From the NCBI GenBank assembly GCA_029204225.1, contig CM055094.1:13562108-13626107 (forward strand): a stretch of DNA of 64,000 nucleotides. Direction: 5' to 3'. Position numbers and translations under genes: made by a program. Under the pieces are notes generated by a model. That model was not told where the DNA came from and ran no database searches. It saw nothing but the letters and a program-made list of their open reading frames with translations. The stretch comes from Diphasiastrum complanatum (taxonomy: Eukaryota > Streptophyta > Lycopodiopsida > Lycopodiales > Lycopodiaceae). Of the stretch, positions 10,803-21,323 are shown piece by piece (positions within the stretch are counted from its first letter, which is position 1; each line of letters begins with the position of its first letter).

Positions 10803-11250
10803 AAGAATAAAACATTTTCACAATTCTACTAACTGAGAGTAGGTTCTTGGTTAGATTTAGTACGTGAAGAAATTTGGATAGCAACTTGACATCACCCTTC
10901 TAAAATTCGACCCTTATTGTTCCTTCACCATGGATCGAGTGTGATGAGTTGTCTCCTAGTTGCACAACTCGAGAGTGGGTGAAAGATTTATAATATTTGA
11001 ACCAGTCTTGGTGGTGAGTCATATGTTGTGTTGCTCCAGAATCGAAATATCAGGAATAGATATCATGTTGTTCTCCGACCTTGGTCATATGGACTTGTTG
11101 TTGGTACTACTCCTTCTTCTCATTTTTATATTTCAAAGTTTTGCAGCCCTTGATTTCATGTCCAAGTCCTTATAGTATCTGTAGAATAGTTTCTACTTTG
11201 GTTGGAAAGATGAAGGATTCAAATTCAACCCTGAGTCAAAATTCAACCTA
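10803..11250 (-). pseudogene. Copia protease / pre-integrase fragment
   Basis: Read on the minus strand this is a decayed relative of the protease region at 9500-9720. Words matching SHSRVVQLGDNS, GEGTIRVEF and NLTKNLLS can be read with frameshifts, and the DSGATQH active-site region is damaged (reads as WSNTTYDS with a frame change). It is repeated at 54731-55170. It probably belonged to a different copia copy than Co2a because both lie in the same order within 1.5 kb. Confidence 0.6.
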
Positions 11251-11339
11251 GAGCCAAAATTCAATCATGGTTGCATATTGCTTTGGTGATAATGGCTACA
11301 TCACCTTCTGGCTTGACTTCTGTGCCGTCAACATAGAAA

Positions 11340-11880
11340 TTGAAATATCTTTGTCTTTTCGAAGAAGAGCCAGATTTCAATAGAGGTAATCTTTCGATGG
11401 ATATCCCATTGGAGGAATCATACAATTTGTTTTATAGTTTAGAAGATGATGGTTCCAATATCAAAGATACCAAGGGAAACGTCGTCATAAATAGGATGCA
11501 TGACCTTGCCCTCAAATATTTTGGCCACAACTTATTCACTCCTTGGGAGCAACAAGACCAAGATGACAAGAATACGATACTTGCGATTTTGAATAGTGAG
11601 TTTCTTCAATCAAATAGATCTGGGGAGGTGTGGGCATTGACAAATATGTGTATGCATATTCGTCATAAGCATCAATCCTTACAAAGATATGTTAAAATGG
11701 CAAAAAAAGGCGGCGTGGGCTTCAAAGAAAGATTGGGCAAAGGTGATACACGAGTCCAAGCATCCCAATCCTGATCGATTCAAACAACAACGAGATCAAT
11801 CTCTTGGGCCAATCTCACCTTGGCTCGGGTGGGAAATCCAATTTACAAGCCCAATTTGTAAGTTTTTCTTTTTTAGTTTG
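11340..11880 (+). pseudogene. Ptta/En/Spm-like ORF X (plus strand)
   Basis: Open frame of 144 codons, frameshifted near 11705 relative to the 184-codon version at 55264-55818. It contains PWEQQDQDDKNTILAI, EFLQSNRSGEVWALTNMCM and, after the frameshift, WASKKDWAKVIHESKHPN. This spacing of W, EFL, W/M and a final DW resembles the minus-strand ORF at 12968-12621 and plant Ptta/En/Spm transposase-like proteins. A GTAAGT after position 11857 and TTTTTATAG near 11961 could bound an intron, but splicing leads quickly to a stop. Function not assignable beyond a mobile-element origin; moderate doubt. Confidence 0.45.
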
Positions 11881-12367
11881 ATTTTATTATAATTATTTTA
11901 GATATGTTTTTTATTACCAATCATGTTTCGTATCTAAATGATTGCATTCGTGTTTTTATAGCAAAGAGATTTTGAGAGAAAATACACGAATGCCAATTAT
12001 AAGATTGGGTACCAGCAAGGTTGCAGCTGAATCGTCCCCATCATTAGAGAAAATCTGAACACAAAAGAGGCCTTTCAGAAGGATACTCTTTATTTTTTTT
12101 CTCAATGTACCTCCTTCAAATTGATTTGTTTTTTTGTTTAAAAGAACTATAATTTTGCGTCAGGGGCATCCCGTAAATAAGCCATTTTATTTGTAGTATA
12201 GTATGCAACTCAACAAAAAAACAGTGTAATTTTTGAACGACGATTATGGTGCCATTAGAAATCCCTCAACGAGAGCTATTCAACGACACCCAACATGATC
12301 CAGTTCCGAGAAAGAAGTTATGGCCAGTCAAAAGTTTTGGTCGGTCAATGCTTGGTCAACCCGATAT

Positions 12368-12420
12368 CTCTTTCAAGTTCAGTTGACCAGTTTGAAACTG
12401 GTCAACTGAGCTTGAAAGAG
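12368..12420. other. 53-bp near-perfect palindrome with TTGACC cores
   Basis: Two 26-bp arms around a single central G, with one T-G mispair only. The arms contain GTTGACC/GGTCAAC, the W-box core known as the WRKY binding site; two more GGTCAA words lie just upstream (about 12340-12360). The paralogous palindrome is at 56295-56347 with two non-Watson-Crick positions. Confidence 0.8.
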
Positions 12421-12559
12421 GACCACTTTATAGTAGATTTCTACATGAATTGACAAATCAGTGACTGTAATATGAATTATGACAAAAACAAGTTCAACTT
12501 ATAGGTGGAGAGACTTACGAAATGGGCATGAAAAGAACCTCTGCCTAGGTGCAAGGGCC

Positions 12560-12990
12560 CTGCCATCTCCGTGCACTTCTTAGCAACCTCTCTTTGTTGC
12601 TTGAGACAATCTGAATCTTCTCAAAATTCTGTATTTGCAAACATCCAATCGTCTTTGTGCACGTTGTATGGCCTAGATTTGCCAACTCTCACTGCATCTC
12701 GGATCTCTGATTTGCAGTGACTCCTCACGCTTTCCATGTGTTTTTCCATCCATATTCGGTCAAATTTCAAATCAATGGAGGGGACTAGAAATTCTCTATA
12801 CAACTGGTCAATGACATAATTTTTTTTCTCATCACTTTGTTTGCGCCAGTCCTTGAGAATGTTCTTGTTGAAGACCACATGCGTGAGTTGCCTTATGCAA
12901 GTGATGATGCGACCACCACGATCATCCTCCACTATGTGCTTCTCCGCATCTATATCATAGGATGGCAAGACGTCAGCTGAAGGAGAGGTG
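12560..12990 (-). pseudogene. Ptta/En/Spm-like ORF Y (minus strand)
   Basis: Open frame of 115 codons at 12968-12621, whose frame extends upstream. It reads YDIDAEKHIVEDDRGGRIIT, then ILKDWRKQSDEKKNYVIDQL, YREFLVPSIDLKFDRIWMEK and finally RPYNVHKDDW. This pattern (tryptophan, hydrophobic helix, a basic stretch and DW) matches the general layout of plant transposases of the Ptta/En/Spm group by eye. It is open in both copies (see 56557-56960, where a frameshift separates the first part). It is too short for a full transposase; a fragment or a captured DNA-binding part is the likely reading. Confidence 0.5.
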
Positions 12991-13910
12991 GCAAAGGGAG
13001 TGTCGAAAAGAGTGGGGGAGTTGATTACATTGGAAATGATTTTGGGAGGAGTTTAAAGGTGATCACGAGAATAGTGGGGTGGGGAATAAAGAGGAGAAGG
13101 TTGGGGAGGAGTTTGAGCAAGAGTGTAACCAATAAGGATTTGAATGGGAGAAAAATCGATGGAGTGGCCTAACAAGAGGGATCACGCTGCCATGGAGACC
13201 CCATAGGGGGCGTGGGTATCGAAGAAAGAAAAATGTGAGTAGAGAGCGTGAGAGTGTCAGGATAATCAAGTGTGACAGATGCAGGAGTCATAGTATCATG
13301 TGTCATCCGTGTCAGTCATGAAAAATGTCTATGGAAAAGTGGATATACATGAGCATCCTCATGCGCAAGATGACCCCCTTATCACGATTATTCTGAATGA
13401 TCTGACCAACCCTGTCTATGTCATACGACGGTGGGATGGCAGCTGGTGGCGATGTAGCCATGGGACTGTCTAAGGGGGTGGCCTCCAGTAAGGGAGATGT
13501 GGCTCTGTGAGTGTCTATGGGGGTGGCCTCGGGTGTGGGAGATGCCCCGCTGATGGGAGAATACTGATGTTGTGGGGTGTACGTAGTGTACTAGGGGGGG
13601 GAATAGGAAAGGGGAGGGGGGGGGGAGTACCAAGGGGAGGACAGCCAAGGGGGGGTGTCGGGATGGGAGATAGATAGGAGGAGACTATAAGGGAGTGGGC
13701 TCAAAATCCCATGGTGAAATGTGACCCCATGGAGTATAGTAGAAAGGACAAAACTCAGTTGTAGTGGGTCTAGAGGGAGGGAGAATGTGAGGGGTGAAAG
13801 TGTAGATGCCGAAAATATGATCTGAGTAGGGGATCCATCATCTAATATAATGGGTGCAATGGAATAAAAGGGATAAATACTGCAGACAACCAAGGGGAGT
13901 CTCAAAAATG
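12991..13910 (-). pseudogene. Pro/Ser-rich N-terminal region upstream of ORF Y
   Basis: The minus strand continues upstream of ORF Y as a proline- and serine-rich frame (13905-13591, 13648-13421, 13269-13063) broken by stops and shifts. A second YDID module (VVYDIDRVGQIIQNNRDKG, about 13430-13375) resembles the one in ORF Y, so the original protein may have had a repeated Pro/Ser-rich plus YDID unit. On the plus strand the same DNA has long G runs (13590-13670). Shared with 56961-57830. Confidence 0.4.
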
Positions 13911-13932
13911 GTAAAAAAATAACATCACCATG

Positions 13933-13936
<4 letters not shown>

Positions 13937-14006
<70 letters not shown>
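13937..14006. repeat. (TC)35 microsatellite
   Basis: Seventy uninterrupted bases of TC repeat. It lies just outside the point (about 13810) where the block stops matching its paralogue at 57832. The perfect purity suggests recent expansion. Confidence 0.95.
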
Positions 14007-14009
<3 letters not shown>

Positions 14010-14156
14010 TAGTGGACTTAAAAAAATAGAGTTCGGTGAAACAGATGCCAAAAATTTTATGTATACTGACTCATAGCTACAACGTCAATACCAACACATA
14101 TATTGTTCACTCTTTATCATTCCCCTTCGCTTGAAGTGTTCATCAATGCAAGAGTA

Positions 14157-14690
14157 TCACGTCCGTGGTGCTTGCTTCAATCCATAAATGGCATTGTTGA
14201 GCTTACAAACGAGATGCTCTCTCCCTGGCTCAACAAATCTTTGAGGTTGTACTAAGTACACCTCTTCATCTAGCACTCCATTAAAAAAAGCAGATTTAAT
14301 GTCCATTTGCTTGATCTTCCAACCATAGAAAGAAGAAATAGCAATGATAGAACATATAGTTACCATCTTAGCTACGGGTGCGAAGGTTTCTTCAAAATCA
14401 ATACCTTTCTGCTGCTCAAATCCTCTCTCAAACAACCGTGCTTTATACTTGTTGAGCTGCCCATCAGCTCCATATTTGGTCTTGTATATCCATTTGCAAG
14501 TGATAGGCATCTTATCATCAGGTAGCTCAACCAAGTTCCACGTCCTATTCTTTGATAGCTTCCATTTTTGTTTCCATTGCTTCACGCCACTCCTTGTGCT
14601 CCTTTGCTTTATCAAAAGTTTTTGGTTCTTGAGCCTTGAGCACAGAACCCATTAGGGCTAGATGCATCTCTATCTTGCAAGAGGTTTTCG
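14157..14690 (-). pseudogene. Copia reverse transcriptase fragment
   Basis: A 152-codon minus-strand frame (14615-14157) with the Ty1/copia RT N-terminal half: WNLVELPDDKMPITCKWIYK, KARLFERGFEQQKGIDFEET, FAPVAKM, and the first catalytic aspartate in KQMDIKSAFFNGVLDEEVYL, ending at YGLKQAPRT. The YVDD half is absent. The fragment stops at about 14157 and abuts unrelated sequence; near 14690 it abuts the duplicated block that carries the unidentified gene. Confidence 0.9.
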
Positions 14691-14840
14691 ATTTTGGTCT
14701 ATGTTGATTAGTTGGCAATTTAGGCCAATATGCATTTTATACTTAGAGATAAATTTTATGAAGTTATTTTTAGCCAAAGTACATGTGAAATTACCACTTT
14801 TAGAAAGTGAGAGAAAGTAGAAAGTCGAATTAGGACACAT

Positions 14841-15461
14841 TCAAATTTGAATGTTAGATACATTGAATCTAGTGATCTTTCCATTTACTTGATGTTCGTC
14901 TAGTTTATAGAATCGAAAAATATATTTTCGAACATTTTCAATATCAAGATAAATATTATTGCAATCGTTGTAAATGCACTCACTATATTCTGATTTGTAT
15001 AATTCAGCTATATGAAGTGGTTGCCCAACTACTTTGAACATTCTTTCATTATAATAATTTCTTGCTAATCTTACCCGATATGGACGAGGAAGATAAGTTT
15101 TCTTCACCATCACTTGAGAAAAGACTTTTGTAACTAATCTAAAAAATGTAAAATAAGCATTTCTGCTTATTCCAGAGTAATCACATGCACCTAGTATTAT
15201 AGTTGCATCCAAGTAAGTTTCAACCTTATTCAAAACAGTTTCTACAATTTCATTTTTCATTTTTAGAGACTGAGCATTTTTCATCATTGCCTTTATTGAC
15301 TTTCTTGGTAAAACATGACTTAAAGAAGATCTGATGCATGAATGATCTGTTAAATAGTTCTTTGTCACAAACATGATCTGCAAAAGACATATAAAATTCA
15401 AATTATGTTTAATAATTTGATAATGCATATTATCAAATGCAATTGAAACTTGTATGACCAA
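14841..15461 (-). pseudogene. Unidentified gene, C-terminal part (copy 1)
   Basis: An open frame of 206 codons. Most of it matches the 175-codon frame at 37869-37342. It is rich in hydrophobic and aromatic residues: ETVLNKVETYLDATIILGAC, then RPYRVRLARNYYNERMFKVV, then FRFYKLDEHQVNGKITRF at the C-terminus. No transposase, RT or integrase motif seen. I do not recognise the family. The first about 60 codons here may be intronic, since the paralogue differs there. It follows 15569-16042 on the same strand and is probably the downstream part of one gene. Confidence 0.5.
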
Positions 15462-15539
15462 AACAAATCAAATAAATTGTTTATAAGAAAACAAAGAAAA
15501 CATACTTAAATGCTCAAATCCTTTTTTTTTATTGCCGCT

Positions 15540-16042
15540 ATCCTTTTTTTTAAACTATCAGATCGCAACTACTCCATGGATTCTAACATTTTTTGGTTTG
15601 ATCCCCGAAGAGTAGTGACTGTAGCATTCAACTCTGACATAGCATGCTTGAGTGCATTATTTTCAGCACTAGTGTATTGCACACAATGAAACAATTGTTG
15701 ATTTCCACGTTGCAATTGTTGATTAGCAAACTGTAATTGCTTATTAAGACAAGATATGCTATGCATTTCAATATCATGCTACCTTTGACAATATCCAAGT
15801 AATCCGTTATTTTCTTGACATACAAATCTGAGAAGATGAGTTACGGACTTAAAATTTGGACACAAATTCATACCTGGATCATTAGGATAAATTGATCCAT
15901 CCACCCACAAATCTATATTCTTATGATTATTCATTCTCAATTCTCTAACTATTTCAACAACATTCTTTACAGCTTTCGAATTTTTCTTAATAATTGGAGT
16001 GTATTCCATAGGAAGTGCAACATGCAAATGGAACATTGCCAT
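15540..16042 (-). pseudogene. Unidentified gene, N-terminal part with coiled coil (copy 1)
   Basis: Starts MAMFHLHVALPMEYTP at 16042 and matches the intact 168-codon frame at 38611-38105. It is interrupted by a stop after LGYCQR (15779) and continues in frame at 15766-15569 with a glutamine-rich, heptad-like stretch (LNKQLQFANQQLQRGNQQL) predicted by eye to be a coiled coil. Relative to copy 2 about 75 bp encoding a lysine/arginine-rich stretch are deleted near 15545. Unknown function. Confidence 0.5.
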
Positions 16043-16680
16043 TGTTGCAAGCTACGATCCATAAATACTTCAAAATATAATAAGTCAAATTGAATAGATC
16101 TAGCATACCTTACTTTTGTAATGTCTATATTGCGCTGAAAGTTCATCCCGCCTCATATTTCACTATAAGCATACAAATATTTCAAAAGTGCTGCTACTCC
16201 CACTTCAGTTTTTGCAATGAGTACACCAAGATTTACAGTCTTAAAGCTCTAGCCTCAAATTTTGAAACGAGCATACAGAGAAGTTATTATATCTCATGCT
16301 TAACTAACTAATGTTTGAAGTTAACCATACTAGTTAAACATCAAGCAAGGCTAAAAACTCAGAAAACGACGACCAAAAGTTACCGATTCGTATTATGTCT
16401 GTACATGACCTCTCTCTAAAGTGAAATTTTTTGAAGGGCCCATTTTGAGCCATATTTTTCCTAATGTAGTGATCTAACATGAAAGGGAGTGAAATATAAT
16501 TGGACCCCTTCTTTTCCTCCTCTGAATCCTATTGGTTGAGTGACATATGAGCCCTCAAACTTGATTGGGCCAAATTGATGAATATCTCTCTTTTCATTGG
16601 ACCCTAACTCTGTTGGAGCGTTTGCGGATCCCAAGGCAACCCTAACTCTAGTTAATAAGTGAGAGGAATTTGGCACCCTG
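16043..16680. other. Duplicated flank between unidentified gene and Gy1b
   Basis: Matches 38612-39240. On the minus strand a 71-codon frame (16676-16461; paralogue 108 codons at 39227-38901) reads MPNSSHLLTRVRVALGSANA. It could be an upstream exon or leader of the unidentified gene; no domain seen. The block ends at about 16680, where Gy1b leader sequence begins without an LTR. Confidence 0.4.
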
Positions 16681-17233
16681 CGTGTGTATTACTCTTGATT
16701 CTTTGCCAGAACCTTCGCTGAGTTTTCATATTATTCCATTTAAAATAATTTACTGTTTTTGAGTTTGGCGAATATTCATCCTATTCAGATCATAGAAAAT
16801 CTTTATTTTTACCCTCGTCAAACTACAAAAATTGTGCTTTTGTGTGTCCGAAACCTTCGCCAGTTCTACCCTAGCTTTATCTTGTCTCAGATTCTGAGTC
16901 TGAGAGTGCGGCAAAGGTTATTTCCATAGAATTTGTCAGAAAAATCTGATTAAAGAGTTTTTTTTAAAAATAGCACTATTGAAACTTCATTGAGTGAATC
17001 TTCCCCTAGGGAACCTTCGTTAGTTCTATTTTTAGGTTTTGATTTTCCAGATCAAGTCCTTGTCAAATCTGATATAGTCTAATTTTGATTCTAAGAATTT
17101 TTTCAGTATTTTTGAGAATTCACGATATAGGAATCTAATTCTTGTCAAGTCGAAGAGATCTAGCAGATCTAATCTGAGACAGTTTTGATTGAAAATCTAG
17201 ATCCAACCTCATTGTATTAGAAGAGCACACTGT
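16681..17233 (+). other. Gy1b leader, LTR and primer site deleted
   Basis: Matches the Gy1c leader from 40488 to about 41075. In Gy1c about 1.25 kb of LTR, primer site and leader (39240-40487) precede this point; here they are missing and the flanking block is joined directly. Just before 17234 a further 68 bp, including the gag ATG, are missing between TCATT words (Gy1c 40998-41070). Confidence 0.7.
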
Positions 17234-18345
17234 TTGGATCTACCCAAATATAATGGATTAATCGATCAATTAGATTTCTTCAGATCTATTTTGAATCTTG
17301 CGAAGTCTATGGCGAAGTTTTTTCCCAAGATAAACTTAAGCTTTTTTTCTATGGCCTTAACAGGCGCAGCACAAGATTGGTACTATAATCAAGATGAAAC
17401 TGAGCACACAGATTGGAAGACTGTTAAACGAGCCCTTATCACACGGTTCAAACCTTGGAAGTTTATAGAAGACCCTTTTCTACTTTTAAGCAAAATTAAA
17501 ATGGAAAGGCAGAAAATGGTTCGAGATTATATTGAATTGATAAAATGCCTAAAATCTGAGTGCGAACCTGAGCTAATTAACGAAAATGTCATGATTATGT
17601 GATTTTGTCAGGTTTACCTAAAAGGATCAAACGTGAACTGAAACGCCATAATGAGTACACACTTTTGCAACATGCTATGGATGATGCAATTCGGGAGGAG
17701 GATGAAGATTCAGACGATGAGCCGAATATCAATATGTTGCCTTATACAGTAGGGCGAACCACTACGACATCCACCACTATTGCATCAACAAATGTCAACG
17801 CTACTACAGAAATGATGCTCAATGAGTTCGAGAAACTTGGGAAGAACAAGTAGAAACAGATGAAAAAGCTGTAGTCGTAATTTGATGAGAAGATCAAAGC
17901 ATTGGAAGATTTCCATGAGCGAACAAGGAACCTGAGAAGTTTTCAAAGACTTTTCCTACAAGGAAAAATGTCTGATGTTCTATTGGTACAGGAAATCACA
18001 CAATGAATGAGTGTCCTCAATTGAAAAAATGAATGGAAATCAGTATATGCCATTTGTGTAATTTGCTTGATCATGAGACTGCGTTTTGCAACTTCAATCC
18101 TCAGATAATTCAGCAACGGTATGCCTATATGGGATATCAAGAACCACATTATGGAGGAAATCTGGCAGCTAGACCTCGTCAATCTACTCTTGGATACTCG
18201 GAACGACTAGTCTTACTTGCCCCACCAAAGCACCCCGCTCCTCCTGCCAATTTGATGGAACCAGAACCTTACAAAAATGCCAAGCAATGGAACTATGGTA
18301 ATGATCAAGCAGGTGGATCTTCAGAACAATATGCTATTTAGGCTG
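17234..18345 (+). pseudogene. Gy1b gypsy gag
   Basis: Retrotransposon gag core: LDLPKYNGL, QDWYYNQDETEHTDWKTVKR, ALITRFKPWKF, LLLSKIKMERQKMVRDYIEL, stopping at 17602. A frameshift continues the protein at 17599-17853 with the acidic motif AIREEDEDSDDEP, shared with Gy2 and Gy3. Further on, 18033-18341 carries a full CCHC knuckle (CHLCNLLDHETAFC) and a proline-rich tail (APPKHPAPPANLMEPEP). The start codon is lost by deletion, so the copy is dead. The layout gag core - acidic stretch - knuckles is usual for gypsy gag. Confidence 0.85.
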
Positions 18346-18347
18346 TC

Positions 18348-18854
18348 GTGCAACAAGCAGCATCTAGAAACTGGACTAGAACACCACTTGGATGCTTTGC
18401 ATGTGGAAAAAATCACAGAGTTGCAGAATGTCCAAATAAAGAAAAATTTGTACCATTTAGTCGTGACTGTGGTTATGGGCATTGCTATAAGGAGTGTCCA
18501 GCAAAAAAAAAGCCACCACTGGCTACAGCTCTTGCAAATTTGATAACAACCAAGCAAAGACCAGTAGCTCAGAATAAACCAACTGTACCCTTGATGGTGG
18601 TCACCAGGGCACAAAAGTATGAAGAACTGGTAGCAGATCCAGTACCTGCTGATTCTATACCATTAACTGATATACCAACAACATCTGGAGTCTATCCAAA
18701 TCTTCATGCAAAAAAAAGAAGATTTCAGGATATGAGGCAGTGGGTTAAACATCTGCAAGAAGAAGAAAAGCTTGAAGCGACTAGAGCAACAGCCAAAGTT
18801 TGTTCTTCGCCATTGCATCAATCGAAAAATTCACGAACAAATATGAATGCCTAG
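18348..18854 (+). pseudogene. Gy1b gag second zinc-knuckle region
   Basis: A 168-codon frame: CFACGKNHRVAEC then RDCGYGHCYKECP (second knuckle lacks its first Cys, read as Ser), followed by a basic and glutamate-rich stretch (MRQWVKHLQEEEKLEATRAT). It ends at a stop (18852) ten residues before the RNase H tail. Intact in this copy over the whole length, broken in Gy1a and Gy1c. Confidence 0.75.
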
Positions 18855-20405
18855 TTGCATCATCATGAAGAACCCTTCAAGATGACTGAACCAGAAGCAC
18901 CGCAAACAGAACTGCTCATGAATATTTTGTCTAGTAAGATCAATATTTCGTTGGGAGAGTTCCTGAAGTTGGTGCCATTTTGGCATTACCTCATGAAAAT
19001 GCACTTTTCATTTTATACGGATCACCAACCGTTACTTTACTTGGTAAACAAGACGTGCAATACTGGGTGTATTGCAAGATGGTTATTGTTATTGACTAAA
19101 TTTGACTTTCGAATTGTAGTTCATAAGGAAAAGCAACATTATCTAGACGACCATGTTTTGCGAATTTAATCGACACCAGTTAATACTGAAGTGGATGATG
19201 GATTACCATATGCTACATTATTCTATGTACAGGCCGTACCTGAGTGGGCAGCGGATATTGTTGAGTACTTGATGCTAGGACAACCGAATGACTCTTTGAC
19301 AAAGGTACAAAAGATGCAATTGATTCATAAAGTTGAACCTTATCAATTGATTGCTGAAAAATTGTATTGTTATGGATCAGACAATATTCTACGTAGATGT
19401 TTTTTATCGCATGAAATATTAGATTTAATCACGTTTTCAAATGATGGGATGGGCAAAGGACACTTCTCTATAGATATTATTGTCCGCAAACTTTTGCAAT
19501 CAGGTTGTTGGTGGCTTACGCTTTATAAAGACACAAAAAATTATATTCAGACATGTGATGTTTGCCAGCGAGCACGACGGCCTACTAGACAGAACTATGA
19601 ACCTTTACATCTGGTTTTATCGCAAGCACCATTTGAAAAATGGAGACTGGATTATATTGGTCCTATTCATCCTGCCACGCGAGGATCTCAGGCCTGATAT
19701 ATTATCGTAGCAACTGATAATATAACCAAGTGGGTTGAAGCCAAAGCTGTCAAAGTTGCTAATGCGAAATCTATGGCCAAGTTTCTTTACAAAAATATTA
19801 TTATTAGATTTGGATGTCCTATCGAGATTGTCAGTGACCGGAGTACACACTTTGCTAATCAAACGATAAAGTGTTTACTGGAAGATTTTTTTGTTATACA
19901 TAGATTTAGTACTCATTATCCTAGAGGGAATGGCCAAGCTGAATCTTCTATAAAAACAGTTGAAGCGAGTCGATTTGATTGGGAACATAAACTGCATGCA
20001 ACATTATGGGCATTCAGAACCGCTTACAAAAGTAGTACAAATCAAACACCATTTCAACTAGTCTATGGTCAAGATGTTGTCATGCCGATTGAATTTTTAA
20101 TACCATCTCTACGTATAGCATCGACAAAGCAGCTAAATGATGATAAGTCTTCGTAGCTATGTCATGAAGCGTTGCACAAATTGTGTGAAACAAGATTGAT
20201 GGTAGTTAAGTGTTAGCAGTAGAGAAAGCCCGTCGTAAGGAAATTGAAGTTTATCGATGAAGGCCCGTATAGAGTGAAGGAAATTCTGAACTATGGAGCA
20301 GTGATTCTTGAGCACTTGGATGGAAAACGGTTTGATACTTTTGTGAATGGCAGCTGATTATGCAAGTTATGGCAGCCTGCTCCACCAGTTCAGCAAGCAT
20401 GATGC
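18855..20405 (+). pseudogene. Gy1b RNase H tail and integrase
   Basis: RNase H C-terminus (FYTDHQPLLYLVNK, ARWLLLLTKFDFRIVVHKEK), stop at 19167, then integrase from 19191: zinc site HHCC (NDGMGKGH has N for the first H), CDVCQ, first Asp in RLDYIG, a stop at 19697 (GSQA*YII), then SDRSTHF with the second Asp but Gly to Ser, and GNGQAESS with the catalytic Glu. About 10 codons after the Glu are lost. The tail (DEGPYRVKEI, LDGKRFDTFVNG) reaches about 20400. Inactive. Confidence 0.85.
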
Positions 20406-21318
20406 AAATGATCTCATGCCAATACATAGGGTCATGCCACACACCAAATCTCTACTTGACAATGTTGGATTTTAGTGGATTCAGAGATGAGTGACTGGTA
20501 TCGGATTAGTCGATATCTAGACAGATTATCTGATACTACCAGTCAAAAATTAGTGGAAATGGTGGTGAGCAGTGGAAGTGGAGCAATGGAAGTGGTGAGC
20601 AGCGGAAGTTGAGTAGGTGGTGCGTGGATCCGGTGCGTCAGTTACCAACTATGAGCAAGTTCAATATGGATCAAATAACTACAATACGCAATAGAAAAAA
20701 ATAGTAGTGTAGACACAAAAAATGCACTCTGATAATAATCGACACTTAGTACAATAGCTTGAATCTAGTGCAAATCAGTGGGTGCTAATCAGTCTTTAGG
20801 TGAGTTCGTTGATGGCTAACTAATTGATTAAAAAACTTAACCTGACTAATTACAACAGAACGCCTACAAGATAATAACCTGATCAAAGAGCTGACTCCAG
20901 TAGATCTTTCTTGATGATTGGAAGTCAGATGATCAGTACATTAAAAGCTACCATTAATCTACTTGATTAACTACATTTGTCCTACAATAGAGAGCTGTTT
21001 TTTTTGCCAAAGAGTTATGTATAGAAGTAGGCGGACTATCAACGTCGCGACGTGGGTCGGATTTTCGAGTTGACAGTACAAAGGGTCGGAATATTATAAA
21101 GGGTCTGATTTATACAAAGGGTCAAAAATATATAAAGGGTCAGAAAATATACAAAGGCTCGTATTTTTTCAGGGTTAGAAAAATTAGAACCAATATGTAC
21201 CGAATAGGTTCGACGGCTCTCGAAAAAATTAGACTTGATCTAGGGTCAAAAAAATTAGAACTGATTCAACCCAACCCAGGGTTGAAAAATCTCTCGTTGA
21301 CAAGAATGACATTGGGTG
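20406..21318 (+). repeat. Gy1b 3' non-coding segment
   Basis: Matches 43846-44760. It starts with TGTTGGATTTTAGTGG at 20463, a possible LTR start, but no matching 5' LTR was found. The 18-19 bp AAAGGGTC repeats lie at about 21078-21190. It is interrupted at 21318 by the Co1 insertion and resumes at 25519. Confidence 0.6.
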
Positions 21319-21323
21319 AAAAA

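Noticed and set aside
12368-12420. A microRNA precursor
   Set aside because: The hairpin has essentially no loop and is too short for a plant precursor; a palindrome is the safer description.
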